This document shows positions 1-11,457 of a stretch of 64,000 nucleotides of DNA, piece by piece. Position 1 is the first letter of the stretch. The number at the start of each line of letters is the position of its first letter. The stretch comes from Lepus europaeus (lineage: Eukaryota; Chordata; Mammalia; Lagomorpha; Leporidae), in NCBI RefSeq assembly GCF_033115175.1, contig NC_084836.1, positions 65,577,297 through 65,641,296 of the forward strand, written 5' to 3'. Under the pieces are notes generated by a model. The model worked only from the letters and a program-made list of their open reading frames with translations. It had not been told where the DNA came from and did not search any database. Position numbers and translations under genes: made by a program.

Positions 1-385
1 TGGGTGCAGAAAATATGGTACAGCAATGGAGTATTATTCACCACTAAATGTGATGGGAATCCTGACATGAAATAGCATGAATGTAGATGTGCATTTTGCT
101 TAATGAAGTAAGCCAGTCAGGGAAAAGCAATTACTATGTTATTCCATTTATGAGGGATCCAAAATAATGCAACTTCTACAAGCAGAGAGTAGGAAGATGT
201 TTACTGGGAAGTAGGTATATTGGGAAGTGGCATTTGTATTTCATAAGGTATAACTTTTCAGTTATGCGAGATGGATCCTAGAGATCTGCTGTGTATCCTA
301 GTGCATACATTTAATGCTGCTGTTTGTGCACAAAATATTTACTAATGGGGTAGATATATTAAGTGTTCTTATCATAATGAAAATT
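1..385 (+). mobile_element. Old LINE-1 3' end (L1M-type), truncated by window edge
   Basis: AATGGAGTATTATTCA, AAGTAAGCCAGTCAGGG and ATGGATCCTAGAGATCTGCT are diverged forms of the end of L1 ORF2 and its 3' UTR, in sense orientation. The copy is old, and its left end lies outside the window. Confidence 0.75.
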
Positions 386-394
386 ATTAAGGCC

Positions 395-600
395 ATTCTG
401 TGTAATAGTGGTAAACATTTGATACTGTAGCTATTTAGCACTTGCAGTGTGGCTAGTGGAATGTTTAATTTTATTCAATTTTAATTACTTGAAATACATA
501 TTATACATATTAAATAGTATATATAAAATTAAAAATTAATACTAAATATAGTATATATTAAATTTATTTACATTTATGAGTGTACTATGTGCTCATAAAT
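395..600. mobile_element. Possible ancient DNA-transposon relic, AT-rich
   Basis: TAGCTATTTAGCACTTGCAG, GTGTGGCTAGTGG and an AT-rich block of TTTAATTTTA type resemble an old mammalian MER/MITE family with the GTGGCTAGTG core. Strongly decayed; the family name is uncertain. Confidence 0.3.
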
Positions 601-604
601 AGAT

Positions 605-668
605 TTTATATATATATATATCTCCACATTTAACTATATATATATATATATATCTCCACATTTAACTA
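605..668. repeat. (TA)n with duplicated 32-bp unit
   Basis: An alternating TA run followed by CTCCACATTTAACTA occurs twice in tandem with a 32-bp period (the CTCCACATTT blocks begin at about 622 and 654). A simple local expansion. Confidence 0.9.
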
Positions 669-2508
669 AAAGCAGTGAAATCTTCAAAGCTTAAATCACC
701 TTCTAAATAGCCTGTCAAAAATAAGGCAAATGATGTCTAAATATTCTTGATACAAGATGACTGCAGTTGAATTTAACAACGAAGTTCCCTTCTGTGACTA
801 CATGGTTTGATGAACTTTAGAAAACATGTATAGCTAGGCACTAACAGAATAATCAAGGTATAGACATGTTCGTCACTGAGTAATTCCTGTATAGCATCTC
901 TGTATCTCTTCTCTCACTCTCAGCCTGGAGAGCCACTGATCAGATTTCTGTCCCTGCAGTTTTCTGTACAATATTGTTGCATGATTATGAAGCAGTTTTA
1001 TACATGTTTCCTATACTTGGTACTCTGCTTTTAAGAATCACTCATGTGTTTGTGTATCAGTAGTTCATTACACTGTTTATAGAAATCATCCTGGGGTTTT
1101 TCATTCTTTCCAGGGAGATTCAGCTGTTGTTATTGGTGCTAAGTATTTCTTGATTTTTCTAAACCACTTGTGATACACCTCTGGGACACATTCTCTTTAG
1201 CTCTTAGTTAAAGTAGACTACAGTGTTTTGCTTTTTTGTCACCAAAATAATTAGTACTTTTATAACACTGATCCCCACAGAAGAGTTTGGTTTTGTTTTA
1301 TTTCAATAGATTCCCTTGAGTTTATACTAAGTAGAAAGGGATAAGGCTGCAGCATTTCAAAGTGTGTAGTTGGCTACGTGGAATCTCTTTCTTAGAAAGT
1401 GTTTATTTTTCAGCAGATGATTTCTTGATTTTATTTTTGTTTTTTTTTTTTTACAGTTATTTTACTTTAGAGAGAACATTTAGCAGAAGGCTTTTGAATG
1501 ATCATTATTTCAACCATAAGCACAAATTTGAAGAAGTTCAACCTACCTAGAATGAAAGGGAGATCATCACTAAAATGATTGATACCTGAGTTCCAAGTTA
1601 CACAGTGAGCATGAATTTAAGAGAACGTGGAAATTCTTACAGAAGCACAGTGTGCGTGTTGCCTCTCCAAAGAAAACTCACTGGGAGTAGATCTCCCGAC
1701 TGGATAGCAAAATAGGGGCATTGAAAGAAGGTAAAATTGTCATCAATTATGTTAGTATACATCTCTTTCACAAAGAGAAATGAACGGTAAGCCAAAAGAT
1801 AAGTTAATTATATTTTAACTTAATTTCAAATCCAGAAACTAAGACATATGAACTGTAAATTCAATTTGGAGTATTGCATTTGAGCATGGAATTTTTATTT
1901 TTTTATAAATTATAAGTTAGTTTTATTGGTATGTGTCAATAGGCGTGAAAATGTATTCACAAACTATGGCACCTATGCTTCATTTTCTCTGATTCTATTC
2001 ATGAAGTAGGTAGATTCTGTTCACATGAGTGATGTGATGCAGAAAAACACTGAGGAACTCTTGCTTATAAGCTAAGATCAGATAATTGTTCTAGATCAGA
2101 GTACTAAACTCTCGTGGTATAGAAATTGTTTGACTAACTCCAAGAAACTCTTTCAAATAAGAAGTAGAGGAAGAGTGGAAGTTTTAATATAATGAAAGAG
2201 ACGTGTGTGTATGTGTGTGCGTGTGTGTAGATATGTATCAGAAATATATGTGTGCTGTCATTTTAAAACACTCAGTAATACCTGTTTAGAAGATAATATT
2301 GTACATAAAAATATAAATGTTATCTTCTTCCAAATCAAAAATTCTAAAAGCAGTATATGGAAAAGATAGCAATATAAATGAAAGAAATGGAAAAGACTAA
2401 AGATAAGGAAGAGAGAATAGTGAACATTTCTTTTAAAAGTCCACAAACAAGGCACATGATGAAGTAGGTGACATAGTTAAAGTAATGAGGAGAGCTCGAC
2501 ACAGGACT
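669..2508. other. AT-rich intergenic DNA; weak L1 fragment near 920-1090
   Basis: No gene is seen; the short open frames here have no recognisable domains. Around 920-1090, GAGAGCCACTGATCAGATTTCTGT and TGTATCAGTAGTTCATT look like an antisense L1M fragment. A short (TG)n run lies at about 2201-2230. Confidence 0.5.
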
Positions 2509-2521
2509 AAATCGAATTGCT

Positions 2522-2892
2522 GGCCGGCGCCGTGGCTTAACAGGCTAATCCTCCGCCTTGCGGCGCCGGCACACCGGGTTCTAGTCCCGGTTGGGGCGCC
2601 GGATTCTATCCCAGTCGCCCCTCTTCCAGGCCAGCTCTCTGCTATGGCCCGGGAGTGCAGTGGAGGATGGCCCAAGTGCTTGGGCCCTGCACCCGCATGG
2701 GAGACCAGGAGAAGCACCTGGCTCCTGGCTTCGAATCAGCGCGATGCGCAGGCCACAGCAGCCATTGGAGGGTGAACCAACGGCAAAAAGGAAGACCTTT
2801 CTCTCTCTCTCTCTCACTATCCACTCTGCCTGTCAAAAAAAAATTAAAAAAAAAGAAGATGGCCCAAATCCTTGGGCTCCTAAAAAAAAAAA
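2522..2892 (+). mobile_element. Young CSINE with re-copied fragment in its tail
   Basis: A full-length lagomorph tRNA-related SINE: GGCCGGCGCC head, B-box-like GGTTCTAGTCC, CT run and A tail. The flanking duplication AAATCGAATTGCT (2509-2521 and 2893-2905) is perfect, so the insertion is recent. After the first A tail, a 26-base piece at 2856-2881 resembles the interior of another CSINE subtype (CCAAATCCTTGGGC) and is followed by a second A tail, all inside the target duplication. Confidence 0.95.
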
Positions 2893-3078
2893 AAATCGAA
2901 TTGCTATCTGCAGAAAACAATATAGAAGTTAACATTTTTACCAGGATATTGAATAGCTTAAAAAATATGGAGGAAGTAAAAAAAAAAATTATCAAAATTA
3001 CATAGACACATAAAAATAAATTTCAAAAGGGTGAATGAGAAGAGCACATAGTAATTTTATTGAAATTACAACTTATTG

Positions 3079-3405
3079 GGGCTGGCGCTGTGGCTCACGT
3101 GGCTAATCCTCTGCCTGTGGCGTCGGCATCCCACATGGGCACCGGTTCTAGTCCCACTTGCTCCTCTTCCAGTCCAGCTCTCTGCTGTGGCCCGGGAGGG
3201 CAGTGGAGGATGGCCCAAGTGCTTGGGACCCTGCACCCACATAGGAGACCATGAGGAAGCACCTGGCTCCTGGCTTCGAATCGGTGCAGCGCCGGCCGTA
3301 GCAACCATTTGGGGGGTGAACCAACGGAAGGAAGACCTTTCTCACTGTCTCTCTCTCTCTCTCACTAACTCTATCTGTCAAAAAAAAAAAAAAGAAAAAG
3401 AAAAA
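3079..3405 (+). mobile_element. CSINE, full length
   Basis: GGGGCTGGCGCTGTGGCTCA head, CT run and A tail. The 17-bp direct repeats GAAATTACAACTTATTG at 3062-3078 and 3406-3422 are perfect. Confidence 0.95.
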
Positions 3406-3422
3406 GAAATTACAACTTATTG

Positions 3423-4228
3423 ATATTTCAGCCTTTATTATGCTTTATTTGCCTTATTTGGTGGTAATCACTGTCATTTTAATACAAAAAAGCTAATCAA
3501 GAACTTTGATAATAATAATGGTGTACTCTCACTGCAGAGAAAATTTCAAAACTCTTGAAACTAACATATTTACCTGTTAGACACTGATATATCTTCAGTC
3601 ACTGAAAAGCACAAGACTTGTAATACAGTCATAAATCTTCATTTTCAAACATCATCCTGATGCTTATCCTGGAAAGACAAATCAATTTACTGCAATTTTT
3701 CTAGCTATAATCCAAAAAATAGAAAGATGAATTTTAAATAATCACTGTGGTTTGGTTTAAATTATACGTGGAAAGCAGCATCCATTTAGGATTGATAGCA
3801 AAAATCAATATTTACTGATAATATCTATAATTCAGGTTCTGGGGGGCAAATTCTTAGGAATTTTACAAAAAGAAGTCATAGATTAGAAGGGATTTTGCAT
3901 TAATCTATAGTGTGTAAATATGTGTCATATTTAGTTTTAAGCTATAGAAAATATTTCTAAATGGATATATTTGAGAAGATGTATTTTTCTGTGTTAAGAT
4001 AAGTAAGTACTGATACCTATGAGGATACTTTAGAATTTTTGTAGGAAAATGGAATTAAAATATGACATTTGTACAAAACATTTTGAACCCTGTGGCTATA
4101 TTTCTCATAGCATTCTTTTTCCATGAACTTCTTGAAGTCTCCTTCGATGCATAGATATATATGAGCATCTGCATGTGTATATGAATATATTTAATTTTTC
4201 TCCTTTTTCCCAATCTAAATTTGACAAC
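3423..4228. other. 5' flank of the 4245 receptor; no other gene seen
   Basis: AT-rich, non-repetitive to the eye. Any noncoding first exon and promoter of the receptor would lie here or further upstream. I cannot place them, apart from the probable 3' splice site ending at 4236. Confidence 0.5.
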
Positions 4229-4244
4229 GCTCACAGAAGAAAAA

Positions 4245-5189
4245 ATGAAGAACCAATCAACGGAAATCCAGTTCATTCTTTTAGGATTGACAGATAACCC
4301 ACAGCTGCAAGTTGTGATTTTTCTGTTTCTATTTCTCAACTACACCTTGAGCCTGATGGGAAACGTGGTCATCATCCTCCTCACTCTTCTGGATCTTCGC
4401 CTCAAGACTCCAATGTATTTCTTTCTCCGTAATTTCTCCTTTCTGGAGATCATATTTACAACTGTGTGCATCCCAAGATTCTTGATAACCATTGTGACTA
4501 AAGACAAAACCATCTCTTATAATAATTGTGTAGCTCAATTATTTTTTATTCTTCTACTGGGAGTTACAGAGTTTTACCTCCTGGCTGCCATGTCCTATGA
4601 CCGCTATGTCGCCATCTGCAAACCGCTGCATTACCTGATCATTATGAATGGCAAAGTGTGCTACCAACTAGTACTCAGCTCCTGGGTAACTGGATTCCTG
4701 ATCATCTTCCCTCCCTTAGTCTTGGGGCTCAAGCTAGACTTCTGTGCTTCCAAAATAATTGACCACTTTATGTGTGAAACTTCTCCTATCCTGCAAATAT
4801 CTTGCTCGGATACCCATGTGCTAGAGTTGATGTCTTTGGTCTTAGCTCTGGTGACTCTTGGGGTCACATTGGTGTTGGTGATTATCTCTTATGCTTGCAT
4901 CATTAAGACCATTCTGAAATTTCCTTCTGCCCAGCAAAGGAAAAAAGCTTTTTCCACCTGTACTTCCCACATGATTGTTGTCTCCATGACATATGGCAGC
5001 TGCATCTTTATGTATATTAAACCATCAGCAAAAGAAAGGGTGACTATATCCAAAGGTGTTGCTTTGCTGTATACTTCAATTGCGCCTCTTCTGAATCCCT
5101 TCATTTATACCCTGAGGAACCAGCAGGTGAAAGATGTCTTCTGGGATGTAAAACAAAAAATCTTGAGTTTTTCAAGAAAAACATTTTAG
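4245..5189 (+). CDS. OR6C6: Olfactory receptor, OR6C family (OR6C6-like), intact
   Basis: Odorant-binding class A GPCR. The family sits in the ciliary membrane of olfactory sensory neurons and signals through Golf and adenylyl cyclase. The reading frame is 314 codons, the normal OR6C length, with no break. Visible landmarks: N-glycosylation site NQS at residue 3; TM1 GN at 39-40; [16 protein letters not shown] at 53-68; Cys95 and Cys177 for the extracellular disulfide; [10 protein letters not shown] at 116-125; SY in TM5 at 215-216; KAFSTCTSH at 234-242; PLLNPFIY at 281-288. The ATG at 4245 gives the family start MKNQS. An in-frame TTG lies 24 bases upstream but is not credible as a start. 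A pyrimidine tract and CACAG (to 4236) just before the ATG look like the usual 3' splice site of an upstream noncoding exon. The protein resembles human OR6C6 from memory, but the exact orthologue is not proven. It is the only intact receptor here on the plus strand. Confidence 0.93.
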   Translation: MKNQSTEIQFILLGLTDNPQLQVVIFLFLFLNYTLSLMGNVVIILLTLLDLRLKTPMYFFLRNFSFLEIIFTTVCIPRFLITIVTKDKTISYNNCVAQLFFILLLGVTEFYLLAAMSYDRYVAICKPLHYLIIMNGKVCYQLVLSSWVTGFLIIFPPLVLGLKLDFCASKIIDHFMCETSPILQISCSDTHVLELMSLVLALVTLGVTLVLVIISYACIIKTILKFPSAQQRKKAFSTCTSHMIVVSMTYGSCIFMYIKPSAKERVTISKGVALLYTSIAPLLNPFIYTLRNQQVKDVFWDVKQKILSFSRKTF

Positions 5190-5429
5190 GGATATCACCC
5201 CAAGTACAACTTTACCATAAAATATGGGAAAAAAAAAGACATTTCATACGTTTCTTTCCATCATGTCTTTCTACCTTGTCAATGATCTCATGTAGGAAAC
5301 TCTCTTGAAGAACCTTGTGGCTCTGTTCCACTTTTATGGTCTGCACTCCTTTACAGTCTACTCTTTCTTATGAAATATTTCAGTTCTCACTAATGTGACG
5401 TCCTTGCCATAACGTTTTCTGAGCTCTGT

Positions 5430-5800
5430 GTGTGTGTGCATGTGTGTGTAACTAACATGAGGTCTCTGTGTACCTGTGTCTGGCTTATTTCAATTAATAT
5501 AATGGTGTCCAGCTCCATACATTTTGTTGCAAATGTCCTCATTTCATCCATTTTTGTGGCAAAATAATCTTCCAACATCATATTTTCTTTTTTCATTTTT
5601 TCCCTCAATGGACACGTAGGTTGATCCCATGTCTTGGCTGTTAATATTGCTGCAATGGACTGGGGAGGTCAAGTATCTTATATGCTGATTTAATTTCAGG
5701 TATGTACACAGAAGTGGGAAGCTGGGTCATACGGTAAAACTAACTTCAGTGTTTTGAGTACCTGCCATGTTCTTACACATATATTATTTTATTTTTTCCC
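5430..5800 (-). mobile_element. LINE-1 ORF2 3' fragment, antisense
   Basis: TGTCTGGCTTATTTCAATTA, CAGCTCCATACATTTTGTTG and GAAGCTGGGTCATACGG are antisense to the C-terminal part and 3' end of L1 ORF2. It starts about 250 bases beyond the receptor stop. Old and diverged. Confidence 0.7.
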
Positions 5801-5967
5801 TTTTGCTATCTGTTTCTAGAAACCATGACTTGAATAAAGCCCACCTGGTGCAACTATAACTGGCTGTATGGAATTTGTTGGGTAACTGAATATATTGAAA
5901 CTATGTAGCTGCCTTTTCCCAGGTACCCTGTGGGGCTCAATCCTTATCTTTATAAAAAGCTTTCACT

Positions 5968-6638
5968 TGGGGCCGGCGCTGTGGCACAGCAGGTTAAAGC
6001 CCTGGCCTGAAGAACCGGCATCCCATATGGACGCCGGTTCTAGTCCTGGCTGTTCCACTTCCAATCCAGCTCTCTGCTATGGCCTAGGAAAGCAGTGGAG
6101 GATGGCCCAAGTCCTTGGGCCCCTGCACCCACGTGGAAGACCTGGAAGAAGCTCCTGGCTCCTGTCTTTGAATCGGTGTAGCTCCGGCAATTGAGGCCAT
6201 CTGGGGAGTGAACCAGCGGATGGAAGGCCTCTCTCTCTGTCTCTACATCTCTCTGTAACTCTGTCTTTCAAATAAATAAAATAATTTTTTTCTTTTGACA
6301 GGCAGAGTGGACAGTGAGAGAGAGAGACAGAGAGAAAGGTCTTCCTTTGCCGTTGGTTCACCCCCCAATAGCCACTCTGGCCAGCGCACCACACCTATCA
6401 GAAGCCAGGAGCCAGGTGCTTCTCCTGATCTCCCATGCAGGTGCAGGGCCCAAGCACTTGGGCCATCCTCCACTGCACTCCCAGGACACAGCAGAGAGCT
6501 GGCCTGGAAGAGGAGCAACCGGGACAGAATCCGGCGCCCCAACCGGGACTAGAACCCAGTGTGCCGGTGCCACAAGCAGAGGATTAACCTATTGAGCCAT
6601 GGCGCCGGCCAATAAAATAAATCTTAAAAAAAAAAAAA
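5968..6638 (+). mobile_element. CSINE interrupted by a second CSINE
   Basis: The body at 5968-6284 and the tail at 6611-6638 belong to one element, shown by the target duplication AAAAGCTTTCACT at 5955-5967 and 6639-6651. The AATAAAT-rich tail was the landing site of the antisense copy at 6285-6610. Confidence 0.92.
6285..6610 (-). mobile_element. Young CSINE nested in the tail of another CSINE
   Basis: A full-length antisense copy ending GGCGCCGGCC. The duplicated target AATAAAATAA at 6275-6284 and 6611-6620 lies within the host SINE tail. It is younger than the element around it. Confidence 0.93.
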
Positions 6639-6769
6639 AAAAGCTTTCACTGCCTAAGGGACACAAACATACAGACCAAATATTGCTTATGGCATGTGAT
6701 TCAGGGCATAAAAAAGGCCTGCAAAATAGCATGGGGCAGGTAAATTGGCTTCCGTGCAGTTTTTAGAGA

Positions 6770-7130
6770 CGAGAGGACTTTCAGCGGAAAGTAGTAATAA
6801 TGCTGAGACTAAAAATATGTGTAAGGAAAAAAGACTGGAATATGAATCAGGGCAAATAAAACAGAGGTGTTAAGACAACTTCACACATTTAGAGAATTGG
6901 TATACCTAATGGTTAGAAAAGGGTTTTGAAACACTCAGCTAGGGGCCATAAAACTTACCAAACACTCTTTGGGGCACTGAACAGATTATGCAAACTTTTC
7001 ATGCCTCAGGTTCTACATAGGGAAAGTAGAAGTGCGATCTATAACTCATTGTTCAGTAGAACTGTTCATCCCCCAATAAAAGGTAGCATTTAAATTCTGA
7101 ACAGCTCAAAAATGTGAGGCAATTCATTCT
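6770..7130 (+). repeat. Duplicated receptor 3'-flank segment, copy 1
   Basis: Diverged copy of 21410-21840. Shared landmarks in the same order: ACAGAGGTGTTA, GGCACTG against GGACACTG, ATGCCTCAG, AAATTCTGAACA and, after the SINE at 7131-7308, AAGTCTGGAGAAGT. It lies 1.6 kb downstream of the 4245 receptor. Confidence 0.8.
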
Positions 7131-7308
7131 TTAAAAAAAAAAAAAGATTTATTTATTTGAAAGTCAGAGTTACAGAGAGAAGGAGAGCAGAAAGAGAGAA
7201 TCTTCTATCCGCTGGTTCAGTGGAGCAGCTGGGACTCGAACCCATGCCTATATGGGATGCCAGCACTGCAGGCGGTGGCTTTACCCTCTATGCCACAGCA
7301 CCAGCCCC
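7131..7308 (-). mobile_element. CSINE, internally deleted
   Basis: The T-rich end, AGATTTATTTATTTGAAAG and the GCACCAGCCCC head in antisense are present. The middle third, between the GGTTCA block and GTGGAGCAGC, is missing. Confidence 0.85.
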
Positions 7309-7460
7309 TGCAGCTAATTCTTGATGCGCTGATGTAGATAGAGACAGCAGTAAGTCTGGAGAAGTGGAAGGACCAATCGCCAAGGGTCTCGTTCAGTAGA
7401 ATAGTATTGTGGACTGTAACTTGCTATATCCATAACTTCCACTTTGTTTGTAACAATAGC
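7309..7460 (+). repeat. Duplicated receptor 3'-flank segment, copy 1, distal part
   Basis: GATGTAGATAGAGACAGCAG and AAGTCTGGAGAAGT match 21755-21840. The copy was split by the SINE before it. Confidence 0.7.
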
Positions 7461-7477
7461 CAAGATTATTTTAGAAG

Positions 7478-7670
7478 CCATACTTTTTCTATTTATTTTT
7501 CTATTTGAAAGAGAGACAGAGAGAACTCCCATCTGTTGGTGAACTCCACGTGCACCTGTAACATGGAGTTCGGGCTGGAGGGAACTTCGGTGCCAGGTGT
7601 ACACTCCTGGTCTCCCATGTAGGTAGATGGACCCAAGCACCAAAGCCAGCACTGATGTCTTCCAGGTTCT
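7478..7670 (-). mobile_element. Old CSINE-related fragment
   Basis: GAAAGAGAGACAGAGAGAA, CTCCTGGTCTCCCATGTAGG and GACCCAAGCAC are recognisable antisense SINE blocks in a diverged copy. Confidence 0.6.
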
Positions 7671-7978
7671 GCCCTCATTTCAAAATCTTTTACACCAAAA
7701 TAAACATCTTTATATTCCCTTTTCCAGGAACATTATGGAATACCCTCATATACATTAAACGACTTTAAGGAAGCATTTTATAAGCATCTCATAGAAGTTT
7801 TGGGGCACATAGAAATTACTGAAATGAGTATATTGTCCAAACAGCTATATTTCTTATCAAATAGGCAAATTAAGCAGCAACTGTGTTTTAGGATGTTGTA
7901 TTGTAGGTAATTACTATCTGTTTCATCTCTGCCTTGGTAGATATTGAGGTATGTCTTAAATTCTAATTACTCATTTTT

Positions 7979-8856
7979 TTTTCTGTCAAAACAATGTCAG
8001 TTTCATAACTTTTTTTCGTAGAGTTGATGTTTCCTGGAGAAAGGAATACTTTAATATCATGAATCACAGACTCATCTATGACCTGAAAGTTTTCTGTTTT
8101 TTTTTTAAACTTTTATTTAATGAGTATAAATTTCCAAAGTACAGATTATGGATTACAATGGCTCCCCCCCCAAACTTCCCTCCCTTTTCCCACTCCCTCT
8201 CCCCTTCCATTCACATCAAGATTCATTTTCAATTCTCTTTATATACAGAAGATCAGTTTAGTATATATTAAGTAACGATTTCAACAGTTTGCCCCCACAT
8301 AGTAACACAAAGTGAAAAATACTGTTGGAGTACTAGTTACAGCACTAAATCACAATGTACAGCACATTAAGGACAGAGATCCTACATGATATTTTTTAAA
8401 AAATTGATTAATTTCCTATGTAATTTCCAATTTAAAACCAAGTTTTTTTTTTCATTTTCAATTATCTTTATATACGGAAAATCGATTTAGTATATACTAA
8501 GTAAGGATTTCATCGGTTTGCACCCACACAGAAACACAAAGTGTGAAAATACTGTTTCAGTACTAGTTATAGCATTACTTCACATTGGACAACACATTAA
8601 GGACAGATCCACATGAGATGTAAGTACACAGTGACTCCTGTTGTTGATTTAACAATTTGACACTCTTGTTTATGGCGTCAGTAATCTCCCTAGGCTCTAG
8701 TCATGAGTTGCCAAGGCTATGGAAGCCTTTAGGGTTCGCCGACTTTGATCTTATTCTGATAAGATCATAGTCAAAGTGGAAGTTCTCTCCTCCCTTCAGA
8801 GAAAGGTACCTCCTTCTTTGATGGCCCCGTTCTTTCCACTGGGATCTCACTTGCAG
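7979..8856 (-). mobile_element. Rabbit LINE-1 3' end, 5'-truncated, with probable 3' transduction
   Basis: Reading antisense, the L1 3' UTR runs from about 8098 (T tract, CTTTTATTTAATGAGTATAA) to 8856. It includes an internal near-duplicate of the TTCAATTCTCTTTATATACA block (about 8227 and 8457). The 17-bp target duplication TCTAATTACTCATTTTT is at 7962-7978 and 8857-8873. The left copy is 120 bases beyond the L1 T tract, so some 115 bases of non-L1 sequence (about 7983-8097) were inserted with the element. Confidence 0.88.
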
Positions 8857-8873
8857 TCTAATTACTCATTTTT

Positions 8874-9602
8874 AAATAGTCCCTTAAGTCATCTACTTAT
8901 TCCCATGGGAAAAAGCTGTAAACCCTGTTTTTCCTTCCATCTCTCAAACCCTCTTCCTTACTGGCCCTCCCCACTCATTTCAGCAGTCAAGGTTTCCTGG
9001 GGTCCTGGTTTAATGTAATAAACAGGTGCATGGACACAAAACTTTAGAAACATCTCCCTCATTGTATTATGTACAAGAGATCTGCAATTAGCTTTTAGCT
9101 ACACTCACTTCATTTTGATTCTGATTCTACACATGGATACAAACCTTTAGAAACATCTCCCTCATTTTATTATGCACATAGACACTGGTTCTCACCTCTG
9201 AGTGAACTTCCTCCTAGGATTCCAAAGCAAAGAACAAAAGTGTTTGCTTTTATCAGAGCTTTAGAATTCATGCTATGAATTTTAACCAACAGCTAATTAC
9301 CAATATTCTAGTTCATTTCTCCTGAGTATTTTGTGAAGTAATATAATGTAACATAAGATAATATAACAATATAATATAAATCCGATCTTCCTGCCCCTTT
9401 TAAATTCCTCTCTGCAACACAGAATCTGAACGCTTTAGAATATGACACATGAATGGTGTTCTCATACCCCAGGCTCTGCACTTCACTCACCTACTGTCTG
9501 GCAGCTCCATCAAGGAGTATTCCCTAGTTAAACGGATTAAAGAGAGCTTTATTCTCATGTCTTCAGTAAGCTTACGCCCGACTGTGCGTTTTCTTTCTGT
9601 CT
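8874..9602. other. Unassigned sequence with a short spaced direct repeat
   Basis: No gene is seen. A block of about 48 bases containing TTTAGAAACATCTCCCTCAT occurs at about 9027-9075 and again at about 9130-9178. Confidence 0.6.
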
Positions 9603-9667
9603 TTTTTTTAAAGATTTATTTATTTACTTGAGAGGCAGAGTTACAGACAGAGAGAGGGGGAGAAAGA

Positions 9668-9701
<34 letters not shown>

Positions 9702-9945
9702 GTCTTCCATCCACTGGTTCACTCTCCAAATGGCCCAAAGGCTGGAGCTGGGCAGATCAGAAGCCAGGAGCCAGGGGCTTCTTCCGGGTATCCCACTTGA
9801 GTGCAGGGGCCCAAGGACTTAATTGTGCTCTGCTGCTTTCCCAGGCCATTAGCAGAGACTGGATCGGAAGTGCTGCCCATACTGGATTGCAGTGCAGGCG
9901 ATGCTTAACCTACTAAGCCCCAGCATGGCCCCCCCTACTGTACAA
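9603..9945 (-). mobile_element. CSINE, older type
   Basis: AAAGATTTATTTATTTACTTG, (GA)n, the SINE body and a decayed CCCCAGCATGGCCCC head, antisense. Confidence 0.85.
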
Positions 9946-10261
9946 AACAACTGGATCTTCCAGGTGCACAACTCAGGAGGTAGAGCACAGTGCATGAGAG
10001 CTTGGATCAATTGTTACTTTAATCTTGGTCATTTTTGCTAAGGTATGCAGCGATCTGGCAATGCAGTTTTGCTTTTGAATAAGGACAATTTATTCATGTC
10101 CTTCAATAAACAATTTGCCCCAATTTAAATGTTATATTGTGAAATCCATGCATCAAGATAGAAAGAGTGTGAGAAAATATCGTATTGGCTGCAAAACTGA
10201 CACAAACAGGCATTTCTCTTTTTTGGTTTTAATTATTATTTTTAAAATTTAAGCACTCATG

Positions 10262-10554
10262 TGTAAGGGAGAATATGTGGTATTCTGCTTTATAGTGTTT
10301 TGTTAAACTATATTTTAAATGTCAAATAATTGTTAAAATTATATATTATAATTTTTTACTTAAAAATTTAAAGTAATTTTAAATAAAAATTTTAAAATTT
10401 CTATGAGTGAAGTTGAACATTTCTTCATTTGATTATGGTTTATAGCCCTTGCCTATTTTCCTATACAACTATGGTCTTTTTTATTTATTGAACACTTTAT
10501 TCAGTGGAGCATTATGGCTTTGGATTAATGTAAAGTAAAAAAGATTGTTATGTC
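10262..10554 (+). repeat. Direct repeat, copy 1 of a ~300-bp unit
   Basis: From TAAGGGAGAATATGTGG to GATTGTTATGTCAAGA, this is nearly identical to 12531-12846, with a few substitutions and a short AT insertion in copy 2. A diverged third copy is at about 32760-33010. Confidence 0.9.
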
Positions 10555-10599
10555 AAGAATTTTTAAAAGAGGAAAAAAAAGAGTGGAGGCTGAGAGAAA

Positions 10600-10960
10600 C
10601 GACAGACACTCCTTTCCCCCCATACGGAGGAATTTGATTCTGACTAGAAAAAATTAATTTTTTGAGAAAGTCTGAGATAGGTTGATTTAAGTGTCCACAT
10701 TAGCTCTTTTTCATTCTGTACAGAAATCTCTTCCCGCTTTCTGAAGGGCTGGGTCGCATCTTCGTGACATACATCTCGGCGTTATTCGGTTTTCAGTGCA
10801 GAACAGTCCTTTCAGAGGCGCACTTCCTCTCTTAGGAAAGGCGGGCCCTGGGCTCAAACTTCCTCAGACCTGTAAGTGGCGGTGACGTCAGCCCATTCTC
10901 TTCCAGGATGTCGACGGAGCATCACTTCCAGCACCATTATCATCGCCTTTATTGTTATTA
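10600..10960. other. CpG-containing GC-rich patch with TGACGTCA
   Basis: Compared with its AT-rich surroundings, this stretch has many CG dinucleotides (CTCGGCG, GAGGCGC, GGCGGGCCC) and a perfect CRE-type palindrome TGACGTCA at 10883-10890. A short frame from the ATG at 10908 has no recognised domain. It could be a retrocopy of a GC-rich 5' UTR, or an isolated regulatory patch. Function unknown. Confidence 0.35.
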
Positions 10961-11457
10961 TCATGTTTTTAAGACTTTCGAATGTACCAAGCAACAAATG
11001 AAAGTAATTTGAATTTCTTAGTGATATTTGAATGCTATTATCACCTCTCTTTATGCATCCTCTGATTCACTTTGGTTTAGTCCTTTTTTACCACCGTGTT
11101 ACCATAAGCCTTAATTTATATTTAATTCATTTATCACTCCTTTTTATGAATTATTATGAAAGTTTGTGAAATATGATGAATTATTATGAAATAGGAAAGT
11201 GATAGTTATATTAGGTATGTGGATGATGACATTTGCTAAGTTGATTCTTATGATTCTGTTTCAGTAACAGGATCAAATACAACTTGAAAATTAAAATACA
11301 AATTAATTTAGTTGTAATATAATAATTATAGGCATAATTTTTATAGCTAATTATCAGCTTTGAGAAGTAACAGTGTTGTACAGTATTATAATTCCTGGAC
11401 AGGAGTTTGTATGCTTAGTGATGACCAAAGTAGTTTATATGTAGACCAGAAGTATAT

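Noticed and set aside
2560-2600. tRNA gene suggested by GGTTCTAGTCC
   Set aside because: It is the internal B-box-like promoter of a tRNA-related SINE; no cloverleaf is present.
2433-3423. Overlapping open frames on both strands across 2.4-3.4 kb and in every other CSINE
   Set aside because: They are by-products of the GC-rich SINE body; the same peptides recur at each SINE copy on both strands.
4221-4244. An eight-codon upstream extension of the first receptor
   Set aside because: It would start with TTG and overlaps the likely splice site; the family start is the ATG at 4245.
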